Source: Sciurus carolinensis (lineage: Eukaryota > Chordata > Mammalia > Rodentia > Sciuridae). From it: a DNA stretch of 64,000 nt. Position numbers and translations under genes: made by a program. Numbering within the stretch: the first letter of the stretch is position 1; every line of letters begins with the position of its first letter. Where the stretch lies: assembly GCF_902686445.1 (NCBI RefSeq), contig NC_062214.1, positions 95,460,738 to 95,524,737 on the forward strand. The letters run 5' to 3'. Shown piece after piece: positions 21,619-33,440 of the stretch. Below the pieces are notes generated by a model. The model ran no database searches and was not told the DNA's origin. It saw only the letters and a program-made list of their open reading frames with translations.

Positions 21619-24600
21619 ATGAGTCAAATGACTGGGAATACAAATCATATCACAATAATAACCCTGAATGTTAATGGCCTGAACTCATCAATCAAAAGAT
21701 ATAGACTGCAAGATTGGATTAAAAAGAAAAATCCAACAATATGCTGCCTGCAAGAGACTCATCTCATAGAAAGAGATACCCATAGACTAAAGGTGAAAGG
21801 ATGGGAAAAAACATACCATGCACACGGACACAGCAAAAAAGCTGGAGTATCCATCCTCATTTCAGATAATGTGGACTTCAAGCCAAAACTAGTCAGAAGG
21901 GATAAAGAAGGACATTATATACTGCTTAAGGGAAGCATAAATCAGCAAGACATAACAATCATAAATATCTATGCCCCGAACAGTGGCTCATCCACGTACG
22001 TCAAACAAATCCTTCTCAATTCCAGAAATCAAATAGACCACAACACAATAATACTAGGCGATTTTAACACACCTCTCTCACCACTGGATAGATCTTCCAA
22101 ACAAAAATTGAACAAAGAAACCATAGATCTCAATAACACAATCAACAAATTAGACTTAACCGACATATATAGAATATACCATCCAACAAGAACGAATACA
22201 CTTTCTTCTCAGCAGCACATGGATCCTTCTCTAAAATAGACCATATTTTATGCCACAAAGCTACTGTTAGCAAATACAAGAAGAGATACTACCTTGTACT
22301 CTATTAGATCATAATGGATTGAAATTAGAAATAAATGACAGAATAAAAAACAGAAACTTCTCCAATACCTGGAGATTGAATACTACACTATTATATGATG
22401 AATGGATAACAGAAGACATCAGGAGGGAAATAAAAAAATTCTTAGAAGTAAACGAGAACAAAGACACATCATATCAAAATCTCTGGGACACTATGAAAAC
22501 AGTACTTAGAGGAAGATTTATTTCATGGGGCGCATTCAACAAAAGAAGTAGAAATCAACAAATAAACGACTTAACACTACAGCTCAAAACCCTAGAAAAA
22601 GAAGAGCAGACCAACACCAAAAGTAGTAGAAGACAGGAAATAGTTAAAATCAGAGCCGAAATCAACGAAATTTAAACAAAAGAAACAATTGGAAAAATTA
22701 ACAAAATAAATAGTTGGTTCTTTGAAAAAATAAACAACATTGATAAGCCCTTAGCCACACTAACAAAGAGAAAGAGGGAGAAAACTCAAATTACTAAAAT
22801 TCGGAATGAACAAGGAAATATCACAACAGACACGAGTGAAATACAATACATAATTAGAAGTTATTTTGAAAATCTATACTCCAACAAAACAGAAAACTTC
22901 GAAGACTTCAAAAAGTTTCTAGAGACTTATGAATTACCTAAAGTGAACGAGGAGGACATACAAAACTTATATAAATCAATTTTAAGCAATGGAATAGAAG
23001 AGGTCATCAAAAGCCTACCAACAAAGAAAAGTCCGGGACCAGATGGGTTCTCAACCGAGTTCTACAAAACCTTTAAAGAAGAGCTCATTCCAATACTCCT
23101 CAAAGTATTCCATGAAATAGAAGAGGAGGGAACCCTCCCAAACTCGTTCTATGAAGCCAGTATCACCCTGACACCTAAACCAGACAGAGACACATCGAGG
23201 AAAGAAAATTTCAGACCAATATCCTTAATGAAAATCGACACAAAAATTCTCAACAAAATTTTAGCAAATCGCATACAAAAATATATTAAAAAGATAGTGC
23301 ACCACGATCAAGTGGGTTTTATCCCAGGGATGCAAGGTTGGTTCAACATCCGGAAATCAATAAATGTCATTCACCATATCAACAGACTTAAAGTTAAGAA
23401 TCACATGATTATTTCAATAGATGCAGAAAAAGCATTCGATAAAATACAGCATCCCTTCATGCTCAAAACACTAGAAAAAATTGGGGTAGTGGGAACATTC
23501 CTAAACATTGTAAAGGTCATCTATGCTAAGCCCATGGCCAATATCATTCTAAATGGTGAAAAACTGAAAGCATTCCCCCTAAAAACTGGAACAAGGCAGG
23601 GATGCCCTCTTTCACCACTTCTATTCAACATCGTCCTTGAGACTCTAGTGAGAGCAATTAGACAAACCAAAGAAATTAAAGGGATATGAATTGGAAAAGA
23701 AGAACTCAAACTATCCCTGTTCGCTGATGACATGTTTATATATTTAGAGGAACCAGGAAATTCCACCAGAAAACTTTTAGAAACTCATAAGTGAATTCAG
23801 TAAAGTAGCAGGTTACAAGATCAATGCTCATAAATCCAAAGCATTTTTTATACATAAGTGATGAATCTTCAGAAAGAGAAATTAGGAAAACTACCCCATT
23901 CACAATAGCATCGAAAAAAATAAAATACTTGGGAATCAATCTCACAAAAGAGGTGAAAGACCTCTACAATGAGAACTACAGAACACTAAAGAAAGAAATT
24001 AAAGAAAACTTTAGAAGATGGAAAGATCTCCCATGTTCTTGGATAGGCAGAATTAATATCGTCAAAATGGCCATACTACCTAAAGTGCTATACAGATTCA
24101 ATGCAATTCCAATTAAAATTCCAATGATGTACCTTACAGAAATAGAGCAAGCATTTATGAAATTCATCTGGAAGAATAAAAAACCCAGAATAGCTAAAGC
24201 AATCCTCAGTAGAAAGAGCGAAGCAGGGGGTATCGCAATACCAGATCTTCAACTCTATTCCAAAGCAATAGTAACAAAAACAGCATGGTATTGGTACCAA
24301 AATAGACAGGTAGATCAATGGTACAGAAGAGAGGACATGGACACAAACTCAAATAAATACAATTTTCTCATACTAGACAAAGGGGCCAAAAATATTGAAT
24401 GGAGAAAAGATAGCCTCTTCAACAAATGGTGCTGGGAAAACTGGAAAACCATATGCAACAGAATTAAATTAAACCCCTATCTCTCACACTGCACAAAACT
24501 CAACTCAAAATGGATCAAGGACCTCGGAATCAGACCAGAGACCCTGCAGCTTATAGAAGAAAAAGTAGGTCCAAACCTTCAACTTGTTGGCTTAGGATCA

Positions 24601-25454
24601 GACTTCCTTAACAGGACTCCCATAGCACAAGAAATAAAGGCAAGAATCAATAACTGGGATAGATTCAAACTAAAAAGCTTTCTCTCAGTAAAGGAAACTA
24701 TCAGTAATGTGAAGAGAGAGCCTACAGAGTGGGAGAATATCTTTGCCACTCATACTTCAGATAGAGCACTAATCTCCAGAATCTATAAAGAACTCAAAAA
24801 ACTCTACACCAAGAATACAAATAATCCAATCAACAAATGGGCTAAGGAAATGAACAGACACTTCACAGAAGAAGACATACAAGCAATCAACAGATATATG
24901 AAAAAATGTTCAACATCTCTAGTAATAAGAGAAATGCAATCAAAACCACCCTAAGATTTCATCTCACCCCAATTAGAAAGGCGATTATCAAGAACACAAG
25001 CAACAATAGGTGTTGGAGAGGATGTGGGGAAAAAGGTACACTCATACATTGCTGGTGGGGTTGCAAATTAGTGCAGCCACTCTGGAAAGCAGTATGGAGA
25101 TTCCTCAGAAAGCTTGGAATGGAACCACCATTTGACCCAGCTATCCCACTCCTTGGCCTATACCCAAAGGACTTAAAATCAGCATACTACAGAGATACAG
25201 CCACATCAATGTTCATAGCTGCTCAATTCACCATAGCCAGATTGTGGAACCAACCTAGATGTCCTTCAGTTGATGAATGGATAAAGAAACTGTGGCATAT
25301 ATATATATATACAATGGAATATTACTCTGCCATGAAGAATGATAAAATTATGGCATTTGCAGGCAAATGGATGAAATTGGAGAATATCATGCTAAGTGAG
25401 ATAAGCCAATCTCAAAAAACTAAAGGACGAATGATCTCGCTGATAAGCGGATGA
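21619..25454 (+). pseudogene. L1 ORF2 (endonuclease-reverse transcriptase), multiply broken
   Basis: ORF2 starts at ATG 21619. Its apurinic-type endonuclease shows LNVNG (res 16-20), QETHL (45-49), NIYAPN (116-121) and GDFN (147-150). The frame breaks near 22190 and again between 22250 and 22318. A fragment to TAA 22673-22675 follows. The reverse transcriptase segment contains [43 protein letters not shown] and the catalytic FADD at 23720-23731, with TGA at 23687-23689 just before it. A frameshift near 23780, the thumb/connection segment (23824-24954), another shift near 24950, and the C-terminal Cys-His knuckle [18 protein letters not shown] complete it. It is inactive as it stands. Confidence 0.92.
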
Positions 25455-25478
25455 GGACATATAATGGGGGGTGGGAGG

Positions 25479-25517
25479 GGTTAGCGTTAGGGTTAGGGTT
25501 TGGTTTAGGGTTAGGGA
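25479..25517 (+). repeat. telomere-like TTAGGG tract in L1 3'UTR
   Basis: Four exact TTAGGG units plus variants (TTAGCG, GTTTGG, TTTAGGG) in the L1 3'UTR. G runs here could form a quadruplex, as is usual for the G-rich part of mammalian L1 3'UTRs, but telomere-type units are not typical of the other L1 copies in this window. Confidence 0.85.
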
Positions 25518-25734
25518 TAAGGAGGGTGGTAAGAATGGAGGAAGGAAGGACTGTATAGAGGGAAAAGAGGGGTGGGAGCGGTGGGGGGAGGGGAAAATAA
25601 CAGAATGAATCAAACAACATTACCCTATGTAAATTTATGATTATACAAATGGTATGCCTTGACTCCATGTACAAATAGAGAAACAACAAGTATCCCATTT
25701 ATTTACAATAAAAAAAAAAGTGTCAGATAATAGT

Positions 25735-25965
25735 CAGGCAAAGACAGCACACACCTGTAATCCCAGCTACTAAGCAGCCTGAGGCAGGAGGATCTCAAAT
25801 TCAAGGCCGATTAGAGCAATTTACTGAGACTCTGTCTCAAAATAAAAAGAAAGAGGGCTGGGGACATAGCTCAATGGTGGAGTGCATGCTTAGCAAGCAA
25901 AAGGCCTTGGTTTCAATTCCTGGTATGGCAAAAAAAAGAAGAAGAAGAAGAAGAAGAAGAAACAA
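25735..25965 (+). mobile_element. B1-dID-type SINE
   Basis: Begins right after the L1 target duplication; ID half GGGGACATAGCTCAATGG. Confidence 0.85.
25930..25963. repeat. (GAA)n microsatellite
   Basis: About nine GAA/AAG units grown from a SINE tail. Confidence 0.9.
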
Positions 25966-26179
25966 AGAAATGTCAGCTATTTCCAAAGACAAGGAGTAAA
26001 AAACAGAAAGAGTCTGGTATTAGATCTTTGGGACTTGGTCTAATGAATCACAAAGTCTATCTCTACTTCTGTATCACTGGTTATCCCACCCTGCTTTGCC
26101 CCAGACCTATTGTTCACAAGGTTTACTGGTATCTTGAATTTTATCTTCTCACTGAAATATCTCCATTGAGAGCTCTGGT

Positions 26180-26360
26180 TTGGGAGTGGGTGATAATCTT
26201 ACCTTGGACAAGTTATTTAAATGTTATTTAGCTTCAATTTTCTGTATATGCAAAATAGAAACAATATCTACACAAAGATTTTGTGATGTACTTGAAAAAA
26301 TTAAGAAAATGTATATAATGAATATAAAATAGCACAGTAAGTGATCACAAAAATAATTAA
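26180..26360 (-). mobile_element. MIR SINE
   Basis: Antisense MIR: CCTTGGACAAGTTATTTAAA, TTTTCTGTATATGCAAAATA, then a decayed TTTTGTGATG...GAATATAAAATAGCACAG. Confidence 0.65.
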
Positions 26361-26929
26361 ATACTTACTATTATTCAAAGTCCTATGGTTGTTGGTACCA
26401 CCTGTACCCAAATGTCCCTTACTTGGGCCTCAACAGACAAGGGTGGAAAGGGAGAAGAAAGATTTTTCACTGAAGGAATACTAATATCAAGGACAGAGGA
26501 GAAAATGCACACATCACAACTGCAAGGGCAACCACCCACTGGCAGTATTACTATTATACTATCATCAGCTCTCATCTTCTTTACCTCACAAATCCAGAGA
26601 TACAACACTACTTCTAATTCTTGAGAAAGACTAGCAACGAAAGATTCAGAAATTTTCCTTAAAATCATTTGTGTAAACAAAACCCCACCATTGTGTGAAG
26701 TTTTTAATCTCTTCTCACAAGATCTATAATTAAAAGAGAGTGGGCAGAGACTAAGATAGAACCTTTGGTTCACCATCTGTTTTTCCTTTTTATAAGTAAT
26801 AAATACACTTGGAAAACCTCAAGAGAGTTTTGTGCTTACTTTAGGAAACAGAACATGAGAAAATGTGTGTGACTGCAATGTTCCTACAAGTCAGGGGAAA
26901 GCAAAGCATTAGAAGAAGTATCTGCATGG

Positions 26930-26936
26930 GCGCGCG

Positions 26937-26970
<34 letters not shown>
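26930..26970. repeat. (GC)n(AC)n microsatellite
   Basis: About eight CG dinucleotides run directly into 13 CA dinucleotides, giving 41 bases of strict purine-pyrimidine alternation. Confidence 0.95.
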
Positions 26971-27049
26971 AAGAAAAGGAGAACCATGGCAAAAGCTGAT
27001 TGCTGGCAAAAGACTCACATTTATTGAGCCTCACTTTGTAGGTAATAAT

Positions 27050-27560
27050 GAGATAAAGGAAATGTCCATTTGAACTTCAAATTTTCTGTTAATGGCCTTT
27101 TGGTCATTTTGCTACTGTGTTGCTCATCTTTTTCTTTCTTATTTATTTATTTTGGTACCAGGGATTGAAAGGAGGGACATTTAACCACTGAGTCACATTT
27201 CCAGTCCTTTTTATTTTTTATTTTATTTTGAGACAGATTCTTGATCAGTTGTTCAGGGTGGCCTCAAAGTAGCCTCTTATAGTCACTGGGATTACAGGCA
27301 TGTGCCACCACACCCAGCTTTTTCTAATTTATAAAGGCTCTATGTAAACTAAGAAATTAGTCTTTAGACATACAATCTGGCAAATATTTCTGTCAGTTCA
27401 ATGTGTGTTTTGATTTAATTTATGATGAGCTTATCATTTTTTGTATGTAGGGTATTTATTTTTTTAACCTTAAGCTTTTAAAATATTTTACAGAATCAAA
27501 TGAATCAATCCTCTTACAGTTTGTAGGTTTGATGTGTGAAGAAACCAGCTTAACATAAAA
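27050..27560 (-). mobile_element. old L1 ORF2 fragment, split by a SINE
   Basis: Antisense resembles the ORF2 region seen as 'ggatattagtctttgtca...caaatatttctcc...' in mammalian L1s. Decayed; split by the SINE at 27135-27320. Boundaries are approximate. Confidence 0.45.
27135..27320 (-). mobile_element. B1-dID-type SINE in old L1
   Basis: Antisense dimer; ACAGGCATGTGCCACCACAC. Confidence 0.85.
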
Positions 27561-28096
27561 AAATCTTGCTTCACAACTTTGGCATTCATCCCTTGATTTA
27601 ACAGAAGATAGTTTATAGTTTTAGTAAGGGAGAGTTTGAACTCATACTAAGCAAAGGAGAAAAGAAGGAAAAGAATTTCCTACCCAAAAGGGTTAGGGAG
27701 AAAAGGCTATGTATTTCAGCATCTGAAATTAGGATACTGAATTCACTCTTCTATTAAAATGCTAATACCTACATAATAATTAGCTATACACTATGATATG
27801 TCCTCTATCATAATATAAAGTATAGTTCTATTGAAGCTTTTCTGAGTTTATGTTGGCCTCAGAATCTATAACATTCTTTTTAAAAGAAAACAAAAGTATG
27901 AGAAAATAGGGACTTATCTTTGCAAACATAAAAGTATCAGAGCAAAAACTAAGTATAAGGTTTAAATCACTGCAAAGGTAGAAAAATAGTAACACACTCA
28001 ACTGTTAAGTACTCATCACTCAGCTTCAACATTTATAACATAAGGCCATTATCATCAGAAACTAAAATTTATTTTATATAACAACTCCCTGACCCC

Positions 28097-28275
28097 TTTT
28101 TGCTACTGGGGATTGAACCCAGGGTTTCACTGAGCTATATCCTCAGCCTTTTTTTTTTTTTTTTTAAATTTTGACACAGGCTCTCACTAAATTGTCCAAT
28201 CTGGCCCCAAACTCCCAATCCTGCCTTAGTTTCCCAAATTGCTGGGATTATAGGACTGTGCCACTACCCCATCTT
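28097..28275 (-). mobile_element. B1-dID-type SINE
   Basis: Antisense; CTGGGGATTGAACCCAGGGT, poly-T between halves. Confidence 0.85.
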
Positions 28276-28431
28276 ACTTTACATTCCTTTTGGCTTGTTA
28301 ATTTTTATAAATACACCTAATTAAATAGGTCAGCCCTCAAATATGCCCATAAATGACATTTTATAGCAAAAAATGAAATACTGTTTTAACTATAAAAAAA
28401 AAAAAGAAGCAGCAAAACAAAAATATACCTG

Positions 28432-28537
28432 GGGGCTGGGGATATAGAGGATATAGCTCAGTTGGTAGAGTGTTTGCCTCGCAAGCACAAGGCCTTGGGT
28501 TCAAATCCCCAGCACCGCAAAAAAAAAAAAAAAAAAA

Positions 28538-28544
<7 letters not shown>
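28432..28544 (+). mobile_element. ID SINE, tRNA-Ala-like variant
   Basis: GATATAGCTCAGTTGGTAGA, GGGTTCAAATCCCCAGCACC, with a short internal duplication of GATATAG; likely target duplication atatacctgg. Confidence 0.88.

Positions 28545-28578
<34 letters not shown>
28518..28578. repeat. A-tail grading into (TA)n
   Basis: The A-tail of the ID SINE at 28432 continues into alternating AT ending at 28577. atatacctgg occurs on both sides of SINE plus tail and is a likely target duplication. Confidence 0.85.
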
Positions 28579-28747
28579 CTGGTATCAGTTAAGCAAATTT
28601 GAGTCTTCATTAAACTTAATGAATAGATTTTTTCTTGATTTGTTGGATTATTACCGATCAATTATTTAATAGATTATGAATAATAATCTACTCTAATAGT
28701 ATTAAAGCAATGGCTTTTTTTTTCCCCCCCTTCTTTTTTTCTTTTAT

Positions 28748-28914
28748 GGTACTGGGGATTCAAGCCAGGAGCACTCTACTATTGAGTTATATTCTCAGTC
28801 CTTTTTTATTTTGAGACAGGGTTTTGCTAAATTGCCCAGGCTGGCCTTGAACTTTCAATATTCCTGCCTCAGCCCCTGAGTAGCTGGGATTACAGGTATG
28901 TATCATACACCTGG
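28748..28914 (-). mobile_element. B1-dID-type SINE
   Basis: Antisense; GCCCAGGCTGGCCTTGAACT. Confidence 0.88.
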
Positions 28915-29257
28915 CAAGTCAATATTTTAAACTCACTACTTACCCTAGTTTGATAATTTTAACTGTCATCCCTCATCCAGAACCACTGCACTTACTTCCT
29001 CTTAATCACTTAAATACTCCCGATGTGTTCAGTCTATTGATTTTCTCATGATTCCATCCTTGTTTAAAGGAGAGGATCAACTGTTTCACTCTAATTTCAT
29101 TTACCTTCCATGAATCAACACTTGAAAAGTTCAGATTCTGAAAACACTAACCATTCTTCCTGCTCCTATTTCCAGGTACAGGAGAACTACTGGAGACAAA
29201 AAACAAACAACAAAAAAAGGAAAACTGACATACCAAAAGTTTTTAAAGCCTCCCTAA

Positions 29258-29357
29258 ACTGGGTGTGGTGGTGCATGAGTGAAATACCAGGAGGACTGCA
29301 AGTTCAAAGCCAGCCTCAGCAATTTAGCAAGGCCCTAAGTAACTTAGTGAGACTCTG

Positions 29358-29399
<42 letters not shown>
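29258..29399 (+). mobile_element. B1 half-SINE with 40-A tail
   Basis: AACTGGGTGTGGTGGTGCAT, an internal deletion, then a pure A-tail of about 38 bases; no ID half. Confidence 0.85.
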
Positions 29400-29400
<1 letters not shown>

Positions 29401-30341
29401 ATGAAAGAAAGAAACTTCTTCTCTAAAATGCAAAATACTTCTGTCATAAAATCTACCCCCTCAATGCTTTATCATCTCTCTCCTACTCTCCTTAATACTG
29501 ATGAGTTCACTAGTTACTCTGCCACAGTGGAAAATATGAGGTTCACACTCCATCTACCTCACTATATTAATATGACCAGTCTGTATCATCCTTGTCCCAA
29601 TCCTTCAGAAACTGAAATTGATGTTCCTTTCCTCTAAAGAGACCATATTCCACAGATCCTTATTTCCTGGCTTTTCAGTGACCTTGTCCCCACACCTGTC
29701 CTTTTTGGCAAAATCTTTCCTGCTCCATCTGTTCCTTGATACTGTTGCATTTGACAATGGTAAGAAACCATTTTTCTATTACATTTTCTCTCCCTGACTA
29801 CTCTCATGACACTGTCCTATTTCTACTTCTCATTCTACATTTCAAATTGTACATATGCTGATTTTTAATTCTCTCACTTCTAACACACCTTTTTAATCTT
29901 TATTCCTCTGTTTTCTCTTTACCTGTTGGAGAATGTGGTGAAGAAAGGAATGGGGAAATGAAATACAGGCAACACAGGTAGAATGTTTCGTTGGCAATTT
30001 ATAATTGCATACACATGCTGAGATAGAAAAATGTTGAGAATTATAGCTTATTACTCTCCATGGAGAATTCGTTTAGTCTCATAGATAGTATACTTATATC
30101 TATGCAATAATCCCCAAATTCAACCTATAATTTTGACCTCTTTCCTGAGACCTAGCCCATGCTTCTGGAGGTATAATACTTTTATGCCCCTCTATTAGAC
30201 TTGACACAAGCAAACTTTGGCATCAACTTTCCCATCTAAAATGATTGCATTTACACCCTTCCTATCTTATGAAAGACTCAACCAATAAGTATTATCAGAA
30301 TTTGAAAAAAAAGGGATGCCATCTCTTTCGTTGTTTCTTTT

Positions 30342-30535
30342 GTTTTGGGGTGGTGCTGGGGAACCCAGGGCCTTGTACATGCTAAGCAAGTGTTCTGCCA
30401 CTGAGTTACATCCCCAGGCCTTCTTTAAAATTTTCCTATTGAGACAGTCTTGCCAAGTTGCTCAGGTTGCCCTTGAACTTGGGATCCTGATTCAACCTCC
30501 TGAGTAGCTGAGATTACAGGCATATGCCATGGCGA
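30342..30535 (-). mobile_element. B1-dID-type SINE
   Basis: Antisense; TGCTAAGCAAGTGTTCTGCC shows the longer ID body. Confidence 0.82.
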
Positions 30536-30676
30536 TTGGCTGCCTTCATTTTTTATATCTAGTTAGTGATAAATTCATCACTGGGACTGGTACTTTCCTT
30601 CATCAAAGAGAAAAGGTTTTGAATTACCTATCAAAAAAAAAAAAAAAAAAAAAAAAAAAGAAAAGAAAGAAAGTTA

Positions 30677-30885
30677 CTGGGCCCATGCCTGTAATCCCAG
30701 CAGCTCGGAGGCTGAGGCGGGAAGATCCCAAATTCAAAGTCAGCCTCAACAAATTAGCAAGGCCCTGAGCAACTCAGTGAGACCCTGTCTCTAAATAAAA
30801 TATAAAAAAGGGGTGGGGATGTGGCTCAGTGGTTAGGCACCCCTGGGTTCAATCTTCAGTACAAAAAGAAAAGAAAAGAAAAAAA
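30677..30885 (+). mobile_element. B1-dID-type SINE
   Basis: CATGCCTGTAATCCCAGCAG to GGGTTCAATCTTCAGTAC; preceded by a 28-A run. Confidence 0.9.
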
Positions 30886-30892
30886 AGCTATG

Positions 30893-31242
30893 CTTAGGGA
30901 TAGGGATATAAATATAGCTCAGAGGTAGCATGTGTTAGGCCCTGGATTTGACCCCCAAAATAAACAAAACAAAAAAGTTATCCTTATTAATTTTTTCTAT
31001 TACATTCATTACAATCTTATGTCTATCCTAATTTCAAATTAAAAGATCACTTTGGAGCCTAAGGACATAGCTTAGTGGTTGAGCTCCTCCCTTAGCATGT
31101 GCAAGGCACTGGATTCAATTGCCAGCATCAAAATAAAGAAATAAAAAAGTGGGGCTGGGGATGTAGTTCAGTGGTAGAGGACACGCTTAACATGTATAAG
31201 GCCTTGGGTTCCTTCCCCAAAACTGCGGAAAAAAAAAAAAAA
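30893..31242 (+). mobile_element. three ID SINEs in a row
   Basis: 30893-30970 (TATAGCTCAGAGGTAGCATG), 31056-31145 (CATAGCTTAGTGGTTGAGCT) and 31150-31242 (GATGTAGTTCAGTGGTAGAG), all on the plus strand, divergent from one another. Confidence 0.75.
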
Positions 31243-31539
31243 GAGTTTAAAAACATATATATGACAACTTTCATCATTTTACTTCTCTATTCAACCATTT
31301 TCAGGTCTCTTATCAGGTATAAATGAAGTCTATACACTCCAAGTGATAAGCCCTCTAAATTTGGCAACTACTTTCACATACTATTTGTTATTTTCTCTAT
31401 TCCAACATTTTCACACTTTTTGTCCTCAGAGTCCTTCACAGTATTAAAAATTATTGAGGGTCCCAAAGAATTTTTGTCTATGTGGATTTTATCTATTAAT
31501 ATTTACCACATTGGAAATTAAGGCTGAGGGGAAAAAACA

Positions 31540-31925
31540 TTTTTCAGTATTGGTGATTGCACCAGGGGGCCTTTACCACTGAGTTACATTCCCAGCCTTT
31601 GTGTTTTATTTTGACACACAGTCTCACTAAAGCCAGGTACAGTGATGCATGCCTGTAATCTCAGCTGCTCTGGAATCTGATATAGGAGGACCTCAAGTTC
31701 AAAACCAGCCTCAGTGAGGCCTAAGCAACTCAGTGAGACCCTGATATAAAATATAAAAAGGTCTGGGGATGAAGCTCAGGGGTTAAGTGCCCCTGGGTTG
31801 ACTCCCTGGTGCCAAAAAGAAAAAAGCAAATCTCACTACTTTGTTAATGCTGGCCTTGAACCTGTGATCCTCCTATCTCTGCCTCTGGAGTTACTGAGAT
31901 TATAGGTGTGTGCCACCATGCCTGG
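31540..31925 (-). mobile_element. B1-dID SINE (-) split by a nested B1-dID SINE (+)
   Basis: Host halves 31540-31630 and 31831-31925 (antisense). Insert 31631-31830 is sense, GCCAGGTACAGTGATGCATG to TCCCTGGTGCC. tctcacta occurs at both junctions. Confidence 0.85.
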
Positions 31926-32365
31926 CAAAACAGAAAAATTTAGAACACAAGAATATACAGACACATTCCATTAACTGTCAGGGCAATTTATCACCAATCA
32001 TGCAGCCTAGAAAAACTCCACTGACATTTCAAAAAGGCAAATAACATCATAGTATTATTAAGAAGATAGTTTCAACCTCTAGAATTCCTGGTTTACTTTG
32101 AGATTACTGCTTTACATTGCTTCTCTTATCCATCTCCCTATCAGTCAATGATTACTGATGACCATTTTTGTGCACATAGACTAGATGCAGAAAAAAGACT
32201 GAAAACCACATATTTACAAAATAATCTTCAAATTCATTTGCATGCCTACTCATTCACAGCCTAACAAGACTATTAATTTTCTTTCCTGCTATTCCTACTT
32301 CATTTCCCTCCTCCACTGCACTATAGCCAAATTTGGAGGTCCCAAACACAACAAACCCTTCTCTA

Positions 32366-32655
32366 AAAGCTTTACCATCTTTGAATACACCCTTTGCCCA
32401 AATGGCCTTCTCTCATTCGTCCTACAGACCTGGTTCATAGGTTCTCTTCTATGAAGGTTTCCCTTGACACACTCATTCCCAATTACCCTTTTCTCTGTAT
32501 TTTCACAATACATTAGAGTTTCTCACATTACTCTGCAATTATTGTTTATATGTCTGCTTCCTCATTATATAGGAAGTTGCACAAATTTGTTTTATACTCT
32601 TCTCTGCATGTGTGTAGTACCTTACATATAGTGGGAACCCATAAATGTGATCACC
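32366..32655 (+). mobile_element. LINE L2 3' end relic
   Basis: Resembles the L2 3'UTR: 'aaggtttcccttgacacac', 'attgtttatatgtctgcttcc', 'cttacatatagtgggaaccc'. Strongly decayed. Confidence 0.6.
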
Positions 32656-33239
32656 TACTCAAATCTGTCTTTCAGAGTCATTTCAAAGCTCATCTATCCT
32701 CAAGTAGTCCAGGCCACACAGTACAATTGCTTCTTCCTGTGAAGTACTATATGGAAACGAAGGAGAGAGAGAAGTTTAAAGGAAACTAAGTTATCCCTTC
32801 CTACTACAAAAGAGAATGACTCACAGAATCAAGTTTTAACTCCCTGGTCAAAGGCCTTCATCAAGTCAGTCTTCTACACCTTTTCACTTTTTATTATTCT
32901 TCAATATGAATTTACTATTTCTGTCATCTAATAAATACACACACACAGACACACTCTATTCATTCTGTTTTCATTCCTTTTGTTTATATTCTTCTCTCTG
33001 GTAGGAATTACGTTTCCCTGTTAACCTAAATTTTTTTTCCTTAAAAGCCTGTTTCAGGACCTATTAATCCCATGAAGCTTTCTGGGACTGTGACAAACCA
33101 GAAGAAAATTTCTCCTTTTTGAATCTCTAGTGCATTCCTATTTGTTCCATATAACCTAATATTTAGTATTCTTTAATAATTTCAAGTAAATAAACACAGC
33201 AATCCCAAATATCTTGATAGCTCTTCTAGAGCTGGCACT

Positions 33240-33440
33240 GGCTGGGCCCAGGGCACATGCCTGTGATCCCAGTGACTTGGGAGGTGGAAGCAGGAGAATT
33301 TTAAGTTTGGGATCAGCTTTAACAACTCAATGAGATCCTGTCTCAAAATAAAAAATAAAAAAAGGAGTTGGGGTCATAGCTCTGTGGTAGAGTGCCCCTG
33401 GGCTCAATCTCCAGTAACTTAAAAAAAAAAATAAAAAAAG
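33240..33440 (+). mobile_element. B1-dID-type SINE
   Basis: Flanked by gctggcactg / gcaggcactg, a near-exact target duplication. Confidence 0.85.

Larger units (their letters stand above)
19894..25717 (+). mobile_element. full-length LINE-1, antisense to MINDY2
   Basis: A 5.8-kb L1 bounded by a perfect 14-bp target-site duplication and an A-tail. Order: 5'UTR (19894-20522) with a YY1-type CCAAGATGGCGGAC at 20044; ORF1 (20523); a short inter-ORF spacer; ORF2 (from 21619) with endonuclease, reverse transcriptase and Cys-His domains; 3'UTR (25455-25710) with a G-rich telomere-like tract. The first 147 bases repeat motifs found again inside the 5'UTR. Both ORFs are broken, so the copy is not autonomous, although the perfect duplication and well-conserved protein segments indicate a fairly recent insertion. 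Confidence 0.95.

Noticed and set aside
28432..28517. Possible functional tRNA-Ala gene
   Set aside because: Has an A-tail, likely target duplication and an internal insertion; it is an ID SINE. The same applies to the other ID copies with good A and B boxes.
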